17,666 bases of DNA from DASSFG01 sp035547915 (GCA_035547915.1 DASZTS010000109.1:1-17666), one strand, 5' to 3'. Shown: positions 6,729 through 14,587, numbered from the stretch's first letter. A program made the numbers and translations. Notes: a model not told the origin generated them from the sequence alone.

Positions 6729-6875
6729 GTGACGGTGACACACGCTGGATCGACGAAGAAGTATTCTGCCGGCTGGGACAACATTTTCAGCGGCACGAAG
6801 GGGAGTAAGGCGACGACGACGAAAAAGGTTGCCGCCAAGAAGAAGTCGCCGACGAAGAAGAAGAGCAAGCGCTGA
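6729..6875 (+). CDS. Tiny Lys-rich basic protein, possible nucleic-acid binder
   Basis: The chosen GTG start gives 48 residues. The first half, THAGSTKKYSAGWDNIFSGT, looks ordered and specific. The second half is Lys/Thr/Ala/Ser-rich (KKVAAKKKSPTKKKSKR) and strongly basic, like the tails of histone H1-like or small DNA- or RNA-binding proteins. AGAGGA (6714-6719) lies 9 bases before GTG 6729, which favours it over TTG 6720 and GTG 6735. The gene stands alone between the phosphodiesterase gene and the convergent membrane protein gene. Codon use is typical of the region. Binding to nucleic acid is inferred only from composition; no family was recognised. Confidence 0.7.
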   Translation: MTVTHAGSTKKYSAGWDNIFSGTKGSKATTTKKVAAKKKSPTKKKSKR

Positions 6876-6913
6876 CTCGGGCTCGGTGCTGGTTCGGTTG
6901 GCCCGCCTTGACC

Positions 6914-8425
6914 CTAGGCGGCCTGGCGCCAAGCGACTTCATTCGTTTGCTCGGATGGCGGACGCACCCTGGCTTTGATCCAGGGCCAGGCCAGCAGGGC
7001 CGCCGCATTGAGCGGCCAAAGCACCAGGGGAACGGTCCCTTCCCAGGGGCCTCGCCACCAAAGGACGGCCGAAAGCACGGCGCCGGACGCGGTCAAGAAG
7101 GTCAGGGGGCGAGCCAACTCGGGCCGCTCGCGCAACAGAACGGCCAGTACGTAATAGGCCGGAGCGACGAACGGGACGAACCACCGAATCGAACAACACG
7201 GGCCCGAATAGTTGTTCGACATCGCCGCGTAGAGTAGCCACGCACCGCCGGCGAATGCCGCCGCAAAGATCAACTCGGGCAATCGGTTCGGCCGCCGGCG
7301 AACCAAGTGCGTCAGTCTTGCCAGTGCCACCAGGAAAAGGGGCAGGTTGTAGTTCAAAAAACCGTGCTTGCCGAACAGCAGTGCCGCCGTATAGAGGAAG
7401 AAGTGGCCGATGTTGCGATGCGCCCAACCGCCCGTCATGTTTTGCGAACTGAACGGCGATCCGGGCCACGACACATATTCAGGCACCGCGTTGGCCGGTC
7501 CGAAGGTGCCGCCGGTCGCATAGTTCAACCCGTGGTGGGCCGCCAGCCACGGGACGGCAGCCAGCGCAAAGCAGCCGATCGCTAGAATGCTCCGCCTGCG
7601 GAAGACGACCAGCAGGGTCGTACAGACCAGCAAGACGGGGCCGAGACCGAGATCGAGCGTGTAACCGATGGCGGCGAGCCCGCCGGCCATCGCAGCGCCT
7701 AGCAGGCGACCATGCGAGGACGAGATGGGGAGCGACTCGCCATCTTCACTGTCACAGGGTTCTTTCACTCTCGCTGTCTGTGGCACCATCCTGTCCAGCA
7801 CGAGCATCAGCAGCGAGACCACAGCCAGCAGCATAATGTGGTTATTCACATGCCGCGTGTACGGCAGTGCGACCGTGGCGAGGGCGGAGCTGCCGGCCAG
7901 TAACAGGCAGATCGCAAGGGGCAGTTCCTGTCGCAGCGCCAGCCGCCAGATCGACCAAACGGTAACGACGTAAGCGATGCCGGCCGAGGCGAGCGTCATC
8001 AGGTAGCAGAACAACCGCGGATGGCCGTGCGCGGTCAGGCCCGTGGTCGATTGAAAGAGTTCATACCACGCGGCCAGCCAAAAGGCCGGCAAGGGTGACT
8101 TGTCGGAATAATACCGCCCGCCGATGAAGAGCTTGTCCTGCGTCCCCTTCGTGCGCAGAAGTTCGTTGCCCGGTGCATAGGGGTTGGGCGCGTCGGCCGT
8201 AGCCGGCGAGCGGACGAAGATCGAATCGTCGATGGCGAGCGTGTGGCGATCGACGAGCGACTCGACCGTGGCCAGACGGCTGCCGTCGTTCCAGCCGCCG
8301 GCATAGTCACGAGCACCGGCCGCCGCGATCAGCGAGGCGGCGACGATCAGGCCGATCTCGCACCAGCGGCGTCGCCGCCGTCCATCCGTGTCGGCATGTA
8401 GGAGGTGTCTTTTGGCGTCATCCAT
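6914..8425 (-). CDS. Polytopic membrane protein, possibly GT-C glycosyltransferase-like
   Basis: The protein has 503 residues with roughly 11-13 hydrophobic segments (for example 22-38, 137-160, 168-188, 195-211, 262-297, 340-376, 385-402, 415-456 and 463-483) and a basic N-terminus (RRRRR, 16-20). The first large loop carries DGSRLATVESLVDRHTLAI (47-65), DDS and RYYSDKSPLPAFWLAAWYEL (104-123). A long loop followed by a DK.P-type segment recalls the GT-C fold of PMT/ArnT-type transferases, which move sugars from lipid-phosphate donors, but no diagnostic active site can be proved. It lies 22 bases after the endonuclease III-like gene and is probably the last gene of the nusA operon or loosely attached to it. 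No strong Shine-Dalgarno precedes the ATG. A similar planctomycete family is recalled, not verified. Confidence 0.7.
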   Translation of the reverse strand: MDDAKRHLLHADTDGRRRRRWCEIGLIVAASLIAAAGARDYAGGWNDGSRLATVESLVDRHTLAIDDSIFVRSPATADAPNPYAPGNELLRTKGTQDKLFIGGRYYSDKSPLPAFWLAAWYELFQSTTGLTAHGHPRLFCYLMTLASAGIAYVVTVWSIWRLALRQELPLAICLLLAGSSALATVALPYTRHVNNHIMLLAVVSLLMLVLDRMVPQTARVKEPCDSEDGESLPISSSHGRLLGAAMAGGLAAIGYTLDLGLGPVLLVCTTLLVVFRRRSILAIGCFALAAVPWLAAHHGLNYATGGTFGPANAVPEYVSWPGSPFSSQNMTGGWAHRNIGHFFLYTAALLFGKHGFLNYNLPLFLVALARLTHLVRRRPNRLPELIFAAAFAGGAWLLYAAMSNNYSGPCCSIRWFVPFVAPAYYVLAVLLRERPELARPLTFLTASGAVLSAVLWWRGPWEGTVPLVLWPLNAAALLAWPWIKARVRPPSEQTNEVAWRQAA

Positions 8426-8447
8426 GAGCCAAGACTCGTTCGTCTAT

Positions 8448-9449
8448 CTATCGAGGTTTGCGTTTGCTGAGGCCGGCCGCAGCCGATTTCTTGACGCCGC
8501 TCGGTTTGGCCACGACGGGCTTCGCCGGAGGAGTCTTGTGCGCTGCCTTCTCGGCCGGCTTGGCCGTAGGTTCGTCCTTCTTCGCCGCTGGCTTTTTGGC
8601 GGGGCCCGGCGGCTTGCCCTTGCCCGCTTTCCCCTCGTCGGCGGGCGGGGTGGCTTTCGACTTCGACTCCTCGGCCGACGAAGCGGCCTTGCCCGGCTTC
8701 GTCGCTTCCGCGGCGGGCTTTTCCTTCTTGTCGGTGGCGTGGTGGGCGACTTCGGTTTTCGCCGGCTTCGCTCCACGCTTCGGCAACCGGTCCTTGCATT
8801 CCGGCGCGATCTCCAGCAGCGTCTTGTGCAGGTTCGGCGAATAGGGGCTATGGACGAGATCGGCACCGAGTTGATGGGCCAGCGATCCGAACTCCACGCC
8901 CTTGTTCTTGGGGATGGCGCGCTCCAGCCCAGGCACGTTGCGCGCGGCCTTCTCCTGGGGCGTCACCAAGCCCAGCACGGCAAACACTTCCAGCAGTCCA
9001 CGATCGAGCGGAATGGAGTGCCCGCCCAAGGCCGCTTGCGTCACATAGGCCACGGTGAAGGGTGTGACGCCCGGGTGTTTTTCGAGCTTCTGTTGGGCCT
9101 GGCCGAGCGGCATCTTTTTCAAGGCCTCGATGTCGAAGGAATAGCTGGCCTCGAAGATGCTTTGCAAGACGCGCTTCAGGTTTCCAGCCGCCGCCGCGGG
9201 TTCGGGCAGCATGTGCATTACCTCGGCCAATTCCTTGACCGTGCTCACGCGGACCTCGTTCCAGTCGAAGAACGTGGTCGAGACGGCCAGGTAGGCCTTG
9301 TCGGCCGGTTCGTAATGCGCGTTTTCCAAACAGCAGGCGTACAAGGCGTGCTCCAGCGCCGACCGCTCGGGAATGGGCACGGGCTTGTAGTGCTTCTTGA
9401 GCACCTTGTGCATCCGGTTGATCAATGCGGTCCGGTTCAATGTCGCCAT
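8448..9449 (-). CDS. Degenerate endonuclease III-like (HhH-GPD) protein with basic tail
   Basis: From ATG 9449 the protein has 333 residues. Residues 27-222 follow the HhH-GPD glycosylase pattern: a helical region with LENAHYEPADKAYLAV (41-56), FFDWNEVRVSTVKELAEVM (60-78), then the hairpin HPGVTPFTVAYVTQAALGG (125-143) and SIPLDRGLLEVFAVLGLV (145-162). In E. coli endonuclease III the hairpin reads LPGVGRKTA with catalytic Lys120, and VDTH carries Asp138. Here the aligned positions are Phe131 and Asp149, with the same spacing of 18, so the Lys is lost and the Asp kept. The C-terminal Fe-S cysteines are reduced to one (Cys218). Residues 227-333 are a Lys/Ala/Pro-rich tail. The ATG is 7 bases after the rbfA stop. 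Catalysis is unlikely; nucleic-acid binding is plausible. Confidence 0.8.
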   Translation of the reverse strand: MATLNRTALINRMHKVLKKHYKPVPIPERSALEHALYACCLENAHYEPADKAYLAVSTTFFDWNEVRVSTVKELAEVMHMLPEPAAAAGNLKRVLQSIFEASYSFDIEALKKMPLGQAQQKLEKHPGVTPFTVAYVTQAALGGHSIPLDRGLLEVFAVLGLVTPQEKAARNVPGLERAIPKNKGVEFGSLAHQLGADLVHSPYSPNLHKTLLEIAPECKDRLPKRGAKPAKTEVAHHATDKKEKPAAEATKPGKAASSAEESKSKATPPADEGKAGKGKPPGPAKKPAAKKDEPTAKPAEKAAHKTPPAKPVVAKPSGVKKSAAAGLSKRKPR

Positions 9450-9456
9450 GCCAGGT

Positions 9457-9906
9457 TTATTCCTCTTCGCCCAATGCGTCGTCGGTCGACCCCGCGTCTT
9501 CGAGATCGAGGCCCTCGAAATCGTGATCCTCGAAATCGGCTTCGCTGCGCGGCGCCGGCGGCAGCACGCGCTGGAGGATTTCGGCGATCTCGATCGATTT
9601 TTTGACCCCCAGATCGAGCACGAATTCAAGCCTGGGAGTGTACCGCGTATCGATGCGCTTCGCTACCTTGGATTGCAGGAAGCCGGCCGCGCTTTTCAAG
9701 CCCGCCAGGCTCAGCCGCTGCCTCGTTTCGTTGCCCATGACCGACACGTGGACTTTGGCTTGCCGCATGTCGGGTGTCATCTCGACGTATGTCACCGTCA
9801 CGCCCTGAATACGCGGATCTTTCAGGTCGGTGAGGATAGCCATGCTGACCACCTCCCGAACCGCTTCCGCGGCTTTTTGAATACGACGCGATGCCATGAC
9901 CACCAT
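9457..9906 (-). CDS. rbfA: Ribosome-binding factor A
   Basis: RbfA is a KH-like protein that binds the immature 30S subunit near the 5' end of 16S rRNA and assists its maturation, notably in the cold. The protein has 149 residues from ATG 9906. ASRRIQKAAEAVREVV (5-20), LKDPRIQGVTVTYVEMTPD (28-46), AKVHVSVMGNE (50-60), LKSAAGFLQSKVAKRIDTRY (70-89) and TPRLEFVLD (90-98) follow the family from end to end. Residues 119-149 add a Glu/Asp-rich tail (18 acidic residues or so). ATG 9897 is an alternative start that matches the usual opening MASRRI better. It lies 176 bases after infB. truB, often next in other bacteria, is replaced here by the endonuclease III-like gene. Confidence 0.94.
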   Translation of the reverse strand: MVVMASRRIQKAAEAVREVVSMAILTDLKDPRIQGVTVTYVEMTPDMRQAKVHVSVMGNETRQRLSLAGLKSAAGFLQSKVAKRIDTRYTPRLEFVLDLGVKKSIEIAEILQRVLPPAPRSEADFEDHDFEGLDLEDAGSTDDALGEEE

Positions 9907-10082
9907 TGACGTTTGACTGACCGCCGCTCGACAGGACCGAAAAAGGACGCGAGCAGCAGAGTTCCGAGCGCGGCCGAATCACCTCGACCACAACCCGCGG
10001 CGAAGCTTCGGCCGGCAGTCCGCGCGCTGGCCGCTCAGGACCTCATTTCCGGCCGCTGCACACCATTCACTGCTATCGGCCT

Positions 10083-12734
10083 TCACAAGGTTCGCGCGAA
10101 CTCTTCGACGCGGTAACACTCCAAAACATCACCTTCTTTCAAGTCGTTGAAGCCGCGCAGTTTCATGCCGCACTCCAACCCTTCGCGGACCTCGCGGGTG
10201 TCGTCCTTCTCGCGCTTCAACGACTCCAACGCGTAGTCGCCCAGTACGCGGTTTTCGCGAATCACGCGAACACGGCAGTTCCGCTCGATCGTACCCGACA
10301 GGACGCGGCAGCCGGCGATCGTTCCCAGCCGGCTGATGAGGAACGTGCGCTGCACGAGCGCACGGCCCAGGTCGACGTCCCGCTTCTCGGGTTTGAGCAT
10401 CCCTTCCAGGGCTTTCCTGATATCGTCGGTCACCTGGTAGATGATGTCGTAGCGACGAACCTGCACTCCAGCCTCGTCGGCGAGCGCCCGTGCCCCCTCG
10501 TCGGGCACGACGTTGAAACCGATGATGATCGCGTCCGAGGCGTCGGCCAGGTGCACGTCGGCCTCGGTGATACCGCCCACCATCTTCTGTAGGATCTTGA
10601 GCTGCACTTCGGGATGTTGCAGCTTGCCGAACTCCTTCACGATCGCTTCGATGGAGCCCTGTGTGTCGGCCCGCAGGATGATGTTGAGCGTCTGTACTTC
10701 TTCGCCACCCAGCCGCTCGTGCAACGTTTCCAAGGTCACGTGCGCGGTCTGTCCCGAAAGGGCGACCTGCCGCGACTGGGTCGTGCGCTGTTCGGCGATA
10801 TCGCGGGCGTCGCCGATGTCGTCCAGCACGTAGAAGTGTTGGCCTGCGCCGGGCGCCTCGTTCAAGCCGGTGACATTCACCGGGGTCGACGGTCCCGCTT
10901 CCGTATGCGTGCGTCGCGGATCGAGCGTGTCGTACATCGCCTTGACGCGGCCGTAAGCCGAACCGCAGAAGAGAACGTCGCCCACCTTGAGCGTCCCCTT
11001 CTGCACCAACAGCTTGGCGACCACACCGCGTTCCTCGTCCACTTCCGACTCCAAGCATGTGCCGTAGGCGTGGCGGTGCGGGTTGGCCTGATACTCGTGC
11101 AACTCGGCGATCGTGAGTAGCGTGTCGAGCAGTTCGTCGACGCCTTGGCCGGTCAGCGCGCTGCATTTGACGACTTCGGTCGTGCCGCCCCAGTCGGCCG
11201 GCAGCAACTCATTGGCGGCCAATTGCTGCATGATGCGGTCGATGTTGACGCCGTACAGGTCCATCTTGTTCAAGGCCACGACGATCGGCACATTGGCCGC
11301 GCGAGCATGGCTGATGGCTTCTTCGGTCTGCGGCATGACGCCGTCGTCGGCGGCCACCACCAGCACGGCGATGTCGGTCACGTTGGCGCCGCGGGCACGC
11401 ATCTGCGTGAACGCTTCGTGACCGGGAGTGTCGACGAACGCGATGGCGCGGCCGTCGCGTTCGACGCGATAGGCACGGATGTGCTGGGTGATGCCGCCCC
11501 GTTCGCCGGCCGCCACGTTGGTGCCGATGATGCGGTCCAAGAGCGAGGTCTTGCCGTGGTCGACGTGGCCGAGGAAGGTGACGATCGGGGGCCGCGGCTC
11601 GAGCTGGTCGGGATCGTCTTGTTCGGCTTGCAGTGAAGTGATGAGTTGGTCCTCGATGTCGTAGGCTTCGCGAACTTCGACCTCGGCGCCGAACTCGACC
11701 GCCAACAGTTCGATCGTATCGGCTTCGAGCTGGGAGGTGATGTTCGACATGATCCCCAACTGCAGGAGCTTTTGCAGCACCTTCGGCACGTTGACGCCGA
11801 TCGACGCCGAAAAGCTGCGCACGTTGCAGGGGAGCTGGATCACGACATGCCCCTTGCGCGGGGCGGCCGTGCTGACCCCCGATCTCTTTTGGCGAGGTTT
11901 GGGCCTGCGAAACGTCCGTTCTTCTTCGACCACACCCGTGGCGGAGACGCGCAGCGGACGGTCACCCGTCGTGCGCTTGCGGTTGCGCTGCCGCTCCTCC
12001 CGAGTACCCATCTGCGAATCTTCGCTCTTCGCGGCCACCTTGCCGCCGCCACCACCACCGCCGGCACCGACACCGCCGCCGCGGCGCGGCCGCGAACTGT
12101 CGGGCATGGCCAGCGGCCCCTTCGCGGCCGGGGCGCGTGGCTCGCCCGGTTTCTTGGCGGCCGGGGCTTGGGCGCTGTCGACCCGTTGTTCCTCGCGCTC
12201 TTTGATGCGCGCCGCCAGCGGCGCGCGGCCGCTCCGTACATCGGCCGGCAGCTTGATGACCGGCTTCTGCGGGGCGGGCTCGGCCGGTTTCTTGGGAGGC
12301 GGAGGCTGTTGCGCGGTGGGGAGCGGAGCGACGCGGATGACCGGTCCCTTGGGAGCCTCGGCGGCCGGCTTCTTCGGCGTTTCGACGACAGGCCGATCGA
12401 CGCGCTCGGGCTTGGGCGGTAGGGTCGGCTTCGAAGGAATGACCGGCGGCTTACCGCTGGTGCCGCCGGGTGGAATGTACGCCTCGCGGCTCATGGGAGC
12501 AGACTCGGGCGGCGGCAACGTCGGCGCGCCGGGCTTGGCCGCGCTCGGTGCGGCGCGGGCCGGACCCTTGCTGGCACCTCCCGCGATAAAGGACCGAACC
12601 TTGGTCTCTTCGTCGTCTGTCAGGCTGGCCAGCGCAGACCCCTTGCCCGTGACGCCTGCTTTGGCGCAAAGATCAACACACTCTTTACTATCGATCCCTA
12701 GCTCTTTCGCTAACGCATAGATCCGTACGGACAA
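10083..12734 (-). CDS. infB: Translation initiation factor IF-2
   Basis: IF-2 is the GTPase that recruits fMet-tRNA to the 30S subunit and promotes subunit joining. Counting from ATG 12755 (890 residues), the parts are an N-terminal IF2_N domain (1-60, the RIYALAKELGIDSKE segment), a long Pro/Ala/Lys/Gly-rich linker (about 60-300), a second N-domain (306-365), the G domain with GHVDHGKT (396-403), DTPGH (442-446) and NKMD (496-499), then the beta-barrel and C-terminal domains ending VEEFARTL. I place the start at TTG 12734: it has AGGGAG 9 bases upstream and gives the usual opening MSVRIYALAKE. ATG 12755 lacks a Shine-Dalgarno and lies 4 bases after a stable hairpin. This gives 883 residues. 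Its order after nusA and before rbfA is the conserved one. Confidence 0.96.
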   Translation of the reverse strand: MSVRIYALAKELGIDSKECVDLCAKAGVTGKGSALASLTDDEETKVRSFIAGGASKGPARAAPSAAKPGAPTLPPPESAPMSREAYIPPGGTSGKPPVIPSKPTLPPKPERVDRPVVETPKKPAAEAPKGPVIRVAPLPTAQQPPPPKKPAEPAPQKPVIKLPADVRSGRAPLAARIKEREEQRVDSAQAPAAKKPGEPRAPAAKGPLAMPDSSRPRRGGGVGAGGGGGGGKVAAKSEDSQMGTREERQRNRKRTTGDRPLRVSATGVVEEERTFRRPKPRQKRSGVSTAAPRKGHVVIQLPCNVRSFSASIGVNVPKVLQKLLQLGIMSNITSQLEADTIELLAVEFGAEVEVREAYDIEDQLITSLQAEQDDPDQLEPRPPIVTFLGHVDHGKTSLLDRIIGTNVAAGERGGITQHIRAYRVERDGRAIAFVDTPGHEAFTQMRARGANVTDIAVLVVAADDGVMPQTEEAISHARAANVPIVVALNKMDLYGVNIDRIMQQLAANELLPADWGGTTEVVKCSALTGQGVDELLDTLLTIAELHEYQANPHRHAYGTCLESEVDEERGVVAKLLVQKGTLKVGDVLFCGSAYGRVKAMYDTLDPRRTHTEAGPSTPVNVTGLNEAPGAGQHFYVLDDIGDARDIAEQRTTQSRQVALSGQTAHVTLETLHERLGGEEVQTLNIILRADTQGSIEAIVKEFGKLQHPEVQLKILQKMVGGITEADVHLADASDAIIIGFNVVPDEGARALADEAGVQVRRYDIIYQVTDDIRKALEGMLKPEKRDVDLGRALVQRTFLISRLGTIAGCRVLSGTIERNCRVRVIRENRVLGDYALESLKREKDDTREVREGLECGMKLRGFNDLKEGDVLECYRVEEFARTL

Positions 12735-12743
12735 GTCTGCAAT

Positions 12744-12749
12744 CTCCCT
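12744..12749 (-). promoter_or_regulatory. Shine-Dalgarno site supporting a TTG start for infB
   Basis: On the minus strand AGGGAG is followed by 9 bases and TTG 12734. It lies inside the reading frame opened by ATG 12755, so it argues for initiation downstream of that ATG. Confidence 0.65.
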
Positions 12750-12759
12750 CGTCATTGTG

Positions 12760-12781
12760 TCCGGCCTGCCTTGCGGCCGGA
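12760..12781 (-). other. Hairpin just upstream of the infB start region
   Basis: TCCGGCC (12760-12766) and GGCCGGA (12775-12781) form a perfect 7 bp GC-rich stem with an 8-base loop. On the mRNA it ends 4 bases before ATG 12755. There is no T-run, so it is not a terminator. It could shape ribosome access to the infB start. Confidence 0.6.
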
Positions 12782-12788
12782 TGCTTTA

Positions 12789-12811
12789 CTAATTCATTGT
12801 GACCATCTCCT
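12789..12811 (-). promoter_or_regulatory. Two-codon ORF with strong Shine-Dalgarno in the nusA-infB gap
   Basis: On the minus strand AGGAG (12811-12807) is followed by 9 bases and then ATG AAT TAG (12797-12789). The ribosome site is the best one in the gap, yet the ORF stops after two codons. It lies about 35 bases before ATG 12755, with the hairpin at 12760-12781 between. It may be a start-stop regulatory element or a standby site for infB; it could also be a relic. Confidence 0.45.
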
Positions 12812-12832
12812 AAAACGGCCCACAAATCCCGC

Positions 12833-12850
12833 TCGGGCTTTCCAGCCCGA
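12833..12850 (-). other. Hairpin in the nusA-infB gap
   Basis: TCGGGC (12833-12838) pairs with GCCCGA (12845-12850) over a 6-base loop. No T-run follows on either strand. It lies between the nusA stop and the two-codon ORF and could be a processing or attenuation element. Confidence 0.45.
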
Positions 12851-12941
12851 TTCTGGCATTCTCCGCATTCGACAAAACAAACAGTGATCCGCTCGCTGGG
12901 CGTGGCAACGTGGCCTAGCCGCTCCGCACCGACCCGTTCCC

Positions 12942-14261
12942 TCAGCCCGCAGGCTCCTCGGAATGGGCTTCTTGCGTTTCGGGCGCGGCCGACAAGCTGG
13001 CGGGCTCGACACCGTGGGCGGCTTGCTCTTGGGCCTCAAGCTCCTTGGTGGCCGCCTCGATGCGCTCTTGCTCACGCTGGCGGCGCCGCTCCTCGTTTGC
13101 CGCCGCCTCGGCTTCGGCCGCTTTGGCCTCGGCCTGGGCCACGATCTTGTCGACCTGCTCGATCGGCAGGCCGCCCATCTCCATCAGGTCATCGGGCTCG
13201 ATAACCGACAGATCATCGTATGACAAAAAGCCTTCGCCTACCAGCTTTTCCGCCAGATTTTCGTCGACGCCGTCCAATGCGCTGAAACCGCCCACGGCCC
13301 GCTCGATCTGCTCGTCGAGCTCCTCGCGGGTCATGATCTCGATGTCCCAGCCGCAGAGCTTGCTCGCGAGGCGCACATTCTGGCCGCGCCGGCCGATGGC
13401 CAACGAGAGCTGGTCCTCACGCACCAGCACGATGGCGCGGCCGAGCATCGAGCAGAGGATCACCTCTTCGACCTCTGCCGGTTGGAGGGCGTTGGGGATC
13501 AACACCTGCATGTCGTCGCTCCAACGGACGATATCGATGCGTTCACCCGCCAGTTCGTCGACGATGTTCTTGATGCGGTTGCCACGCACGCCGACACAAG
13601 CACCCACGCAATCGACCCGCTGATCGGTGCTGCTGACGGCCACCTTGGTGCGGTAACCGGGCTCGCGCGCCATGGCCTTGATCTCGATGACGCCGTCGGC
13701 GATCTCGGGGATTTCCTGTTCGAAAAGACGCCCCACGAGCGCCGGACGCGTGCGACTGAGAATGACCTTCACGCGGCTGCCGGCCTTCTTCACCTCGCAG
13801 ATCGTCGCGCGCACGCGCTCGTTGGCGTGGTGCGTCTCGCCGGGGATCTGCTCGCTGCGCGGCAAGATGGCCTCGCAGTTGGGCAGGGCGACCGTGGCCG
13901 CGCCTCCTTCATACCGTTGCACCACCCCGGTGATGAGCTGTCCCTTCTCCTTGTCGTATTCGTCGAAGAGTGCGTCGCGCTCCGCTTCGCGCACCTTTTG
14001 GATAATGACTTGTTTGGCGGTCTGGGCCACGATGCGTCCCAATCCCTGGATCTCTCCCGGATCGAGTGACACACCGTTGTGAGTACCGCTGATCATGCCG
14101 CCGGTGCGGTCGATGTTGACCACGACGTCCTGGTCTTCGCCGTATTGCTTCTTGGCGGCCGAGATGAGTGCCGCCTCGATCGCCTGAAAGACGATCTCCT
14201 TGTCGATGTTCTTTTCGCGGTGAATCGCGTCGACGATCCGTAGGATTTCCGTGGTATTCAT
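12942..14261 (-). CDS. nusA: Transcription termination/antitermination factor NusA
   Basis: NusA binds RNA polymerase and nascent RNA, modulating pausing, termination and antitermination. The protein has 439 residues. The N-terminal polymerase-binding domain spans about 1-105 (the IDKEIVFQAIEAALISAAKK segment). The S1 domain spans about 106-172 (ITGVVQRYEGG onward). KH1 carries VGACVGVRGNRIKNIVDEL (219-237) and KH2 carries LAIGRRGQNVRLASKL (287-302). A helix-hairpin-like segment follows (327-375, the DGVDENLAEKLVGEGF region), and the end (376-439) is an Ala/Glu/Gln-rich coiled and acidic tail. The ATG is preceded by GAAAGAG, a modest Shine-Dalgarno. It is the first gene of nusA-infB-rbfA. rimP, which often precedes nusA elsewhere, is absent upstream. 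Confidence 0.96.
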   Translation of the reverse strand: MNTTEILRIVDAIHREKNIDKEIVFQAIEAALISAAKKQYGEDQDVVVNIDRTGGMISGTHNGVSLDPGEIQGLGRIVAQTAKQVIIQKVREAERDALFDEYDKEKGQLITGVVQRYEGGAATVALPNCEAILPRSEQIPGETHHANERVRATICEVKKAGSRVKVILSRTRPALVGRLFEQEIPEIADGVIEIKAMAREPGYRTKVAVSSTDQRVDCVGACVGVRGNRIKNIVDELAGERIDIVRWSDDMQVLIPNALQPAEVEEVILCSMLGRAIVLVREDQLSLAIGRRGQNVRLASKLCGWDIEIMTREELDEQIERAVGGFSALDGVDENLAEKLVGEGFLSYDDLSVIEPDDLMEMGGLPIEQVDKIVAQAEAKAAEAEAAANEERRRQREQERIEAATKELEAQEQAAHGVEPASLSAAPETQEAHSEEPAG

Positions 14262-14587
14262 GCTGTGGCTCTTTCGGCGCCCGTGGCGCGCTAGGTATCG
14301 AGTTGTCGAGTTTTTGGACGATCGGCCGTCCCGCCTGGGCGACCGAATTGCATCGATTGTCGGTTCTCTCTCCTGTGGTTTCCGGACGTTCGAAATCGGC
14401 CACGGTCGGCCACCAAAACGAAAACGGCAACCAGCCTACCCCACCCGCAGTGGTGCGACCAGATGATCATCTGGCAACACCGCCGCTTTTGAGGCGGTAA
14501 CAGCCGTCTCACAATTCCCGCGTTGTTGGCCACCCTACGACCATCGCAACGAGGGAGATGCGGAAACCGCGTTACCCGACTGGTTAC
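14262..14587. other. Gene-free stretch between the ABC ATPase gene and nusA
   Basis: This gap should hold the end of the ABC ATPase transcript and the nusA promoter. No confident -35/-10 pair was found on the minus strand. Two adjacent hairpins stand out: the perfect palindrome CCAGATGATCATCTGG (14459-14474) and ACCGCC (14479-14484) with GGCGGT (14493-14498). A tRNA was considered and not supported. No small protein gene with a ribosome site was seen. Confidence 0.55.
14459..14498 (-). promoter_or_regulatory. Tandem palindromes upstream of nusA
   Basis: CCAGATGATCATCTGG (14459-14474) is a perfect 16 bp palindrome. A second stem, ACCGCC/GGCGGT with an 8-base loop (14479-14498), follows 4 bases later. 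As DNA the first could be an operator for a dimeric regulator about 200 bases upstream of nusA. As RNA the pair could end or protect the ABC ATPase transcript, although no long T-run follows. Confidence 0.4.

Noticed and set aside
6900..6920. A CGCCT/AGGCG hairpin at the convergent ends of the basic and membrane protein genes as a terminator.
   Set aside because: The stem is only 5 bp, overlaps the membrane protein stop and has no T-run.
8388..9605. A 405-residue open frame on the plus strand opposite the endonuclease III-like gene.
   Set aside because: Its Arg/Leu/Gly-rich composition is the antisense of the Lys/Ala/Pro tail; the minus-strand frame shows a family pattern.
14440..14530. A possible tRNA near the TTTT-containing loop upstream of nusA.
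   Set aside because: There is no T-arm consensus and no acceptor stem on either strand; only simple hairpins.
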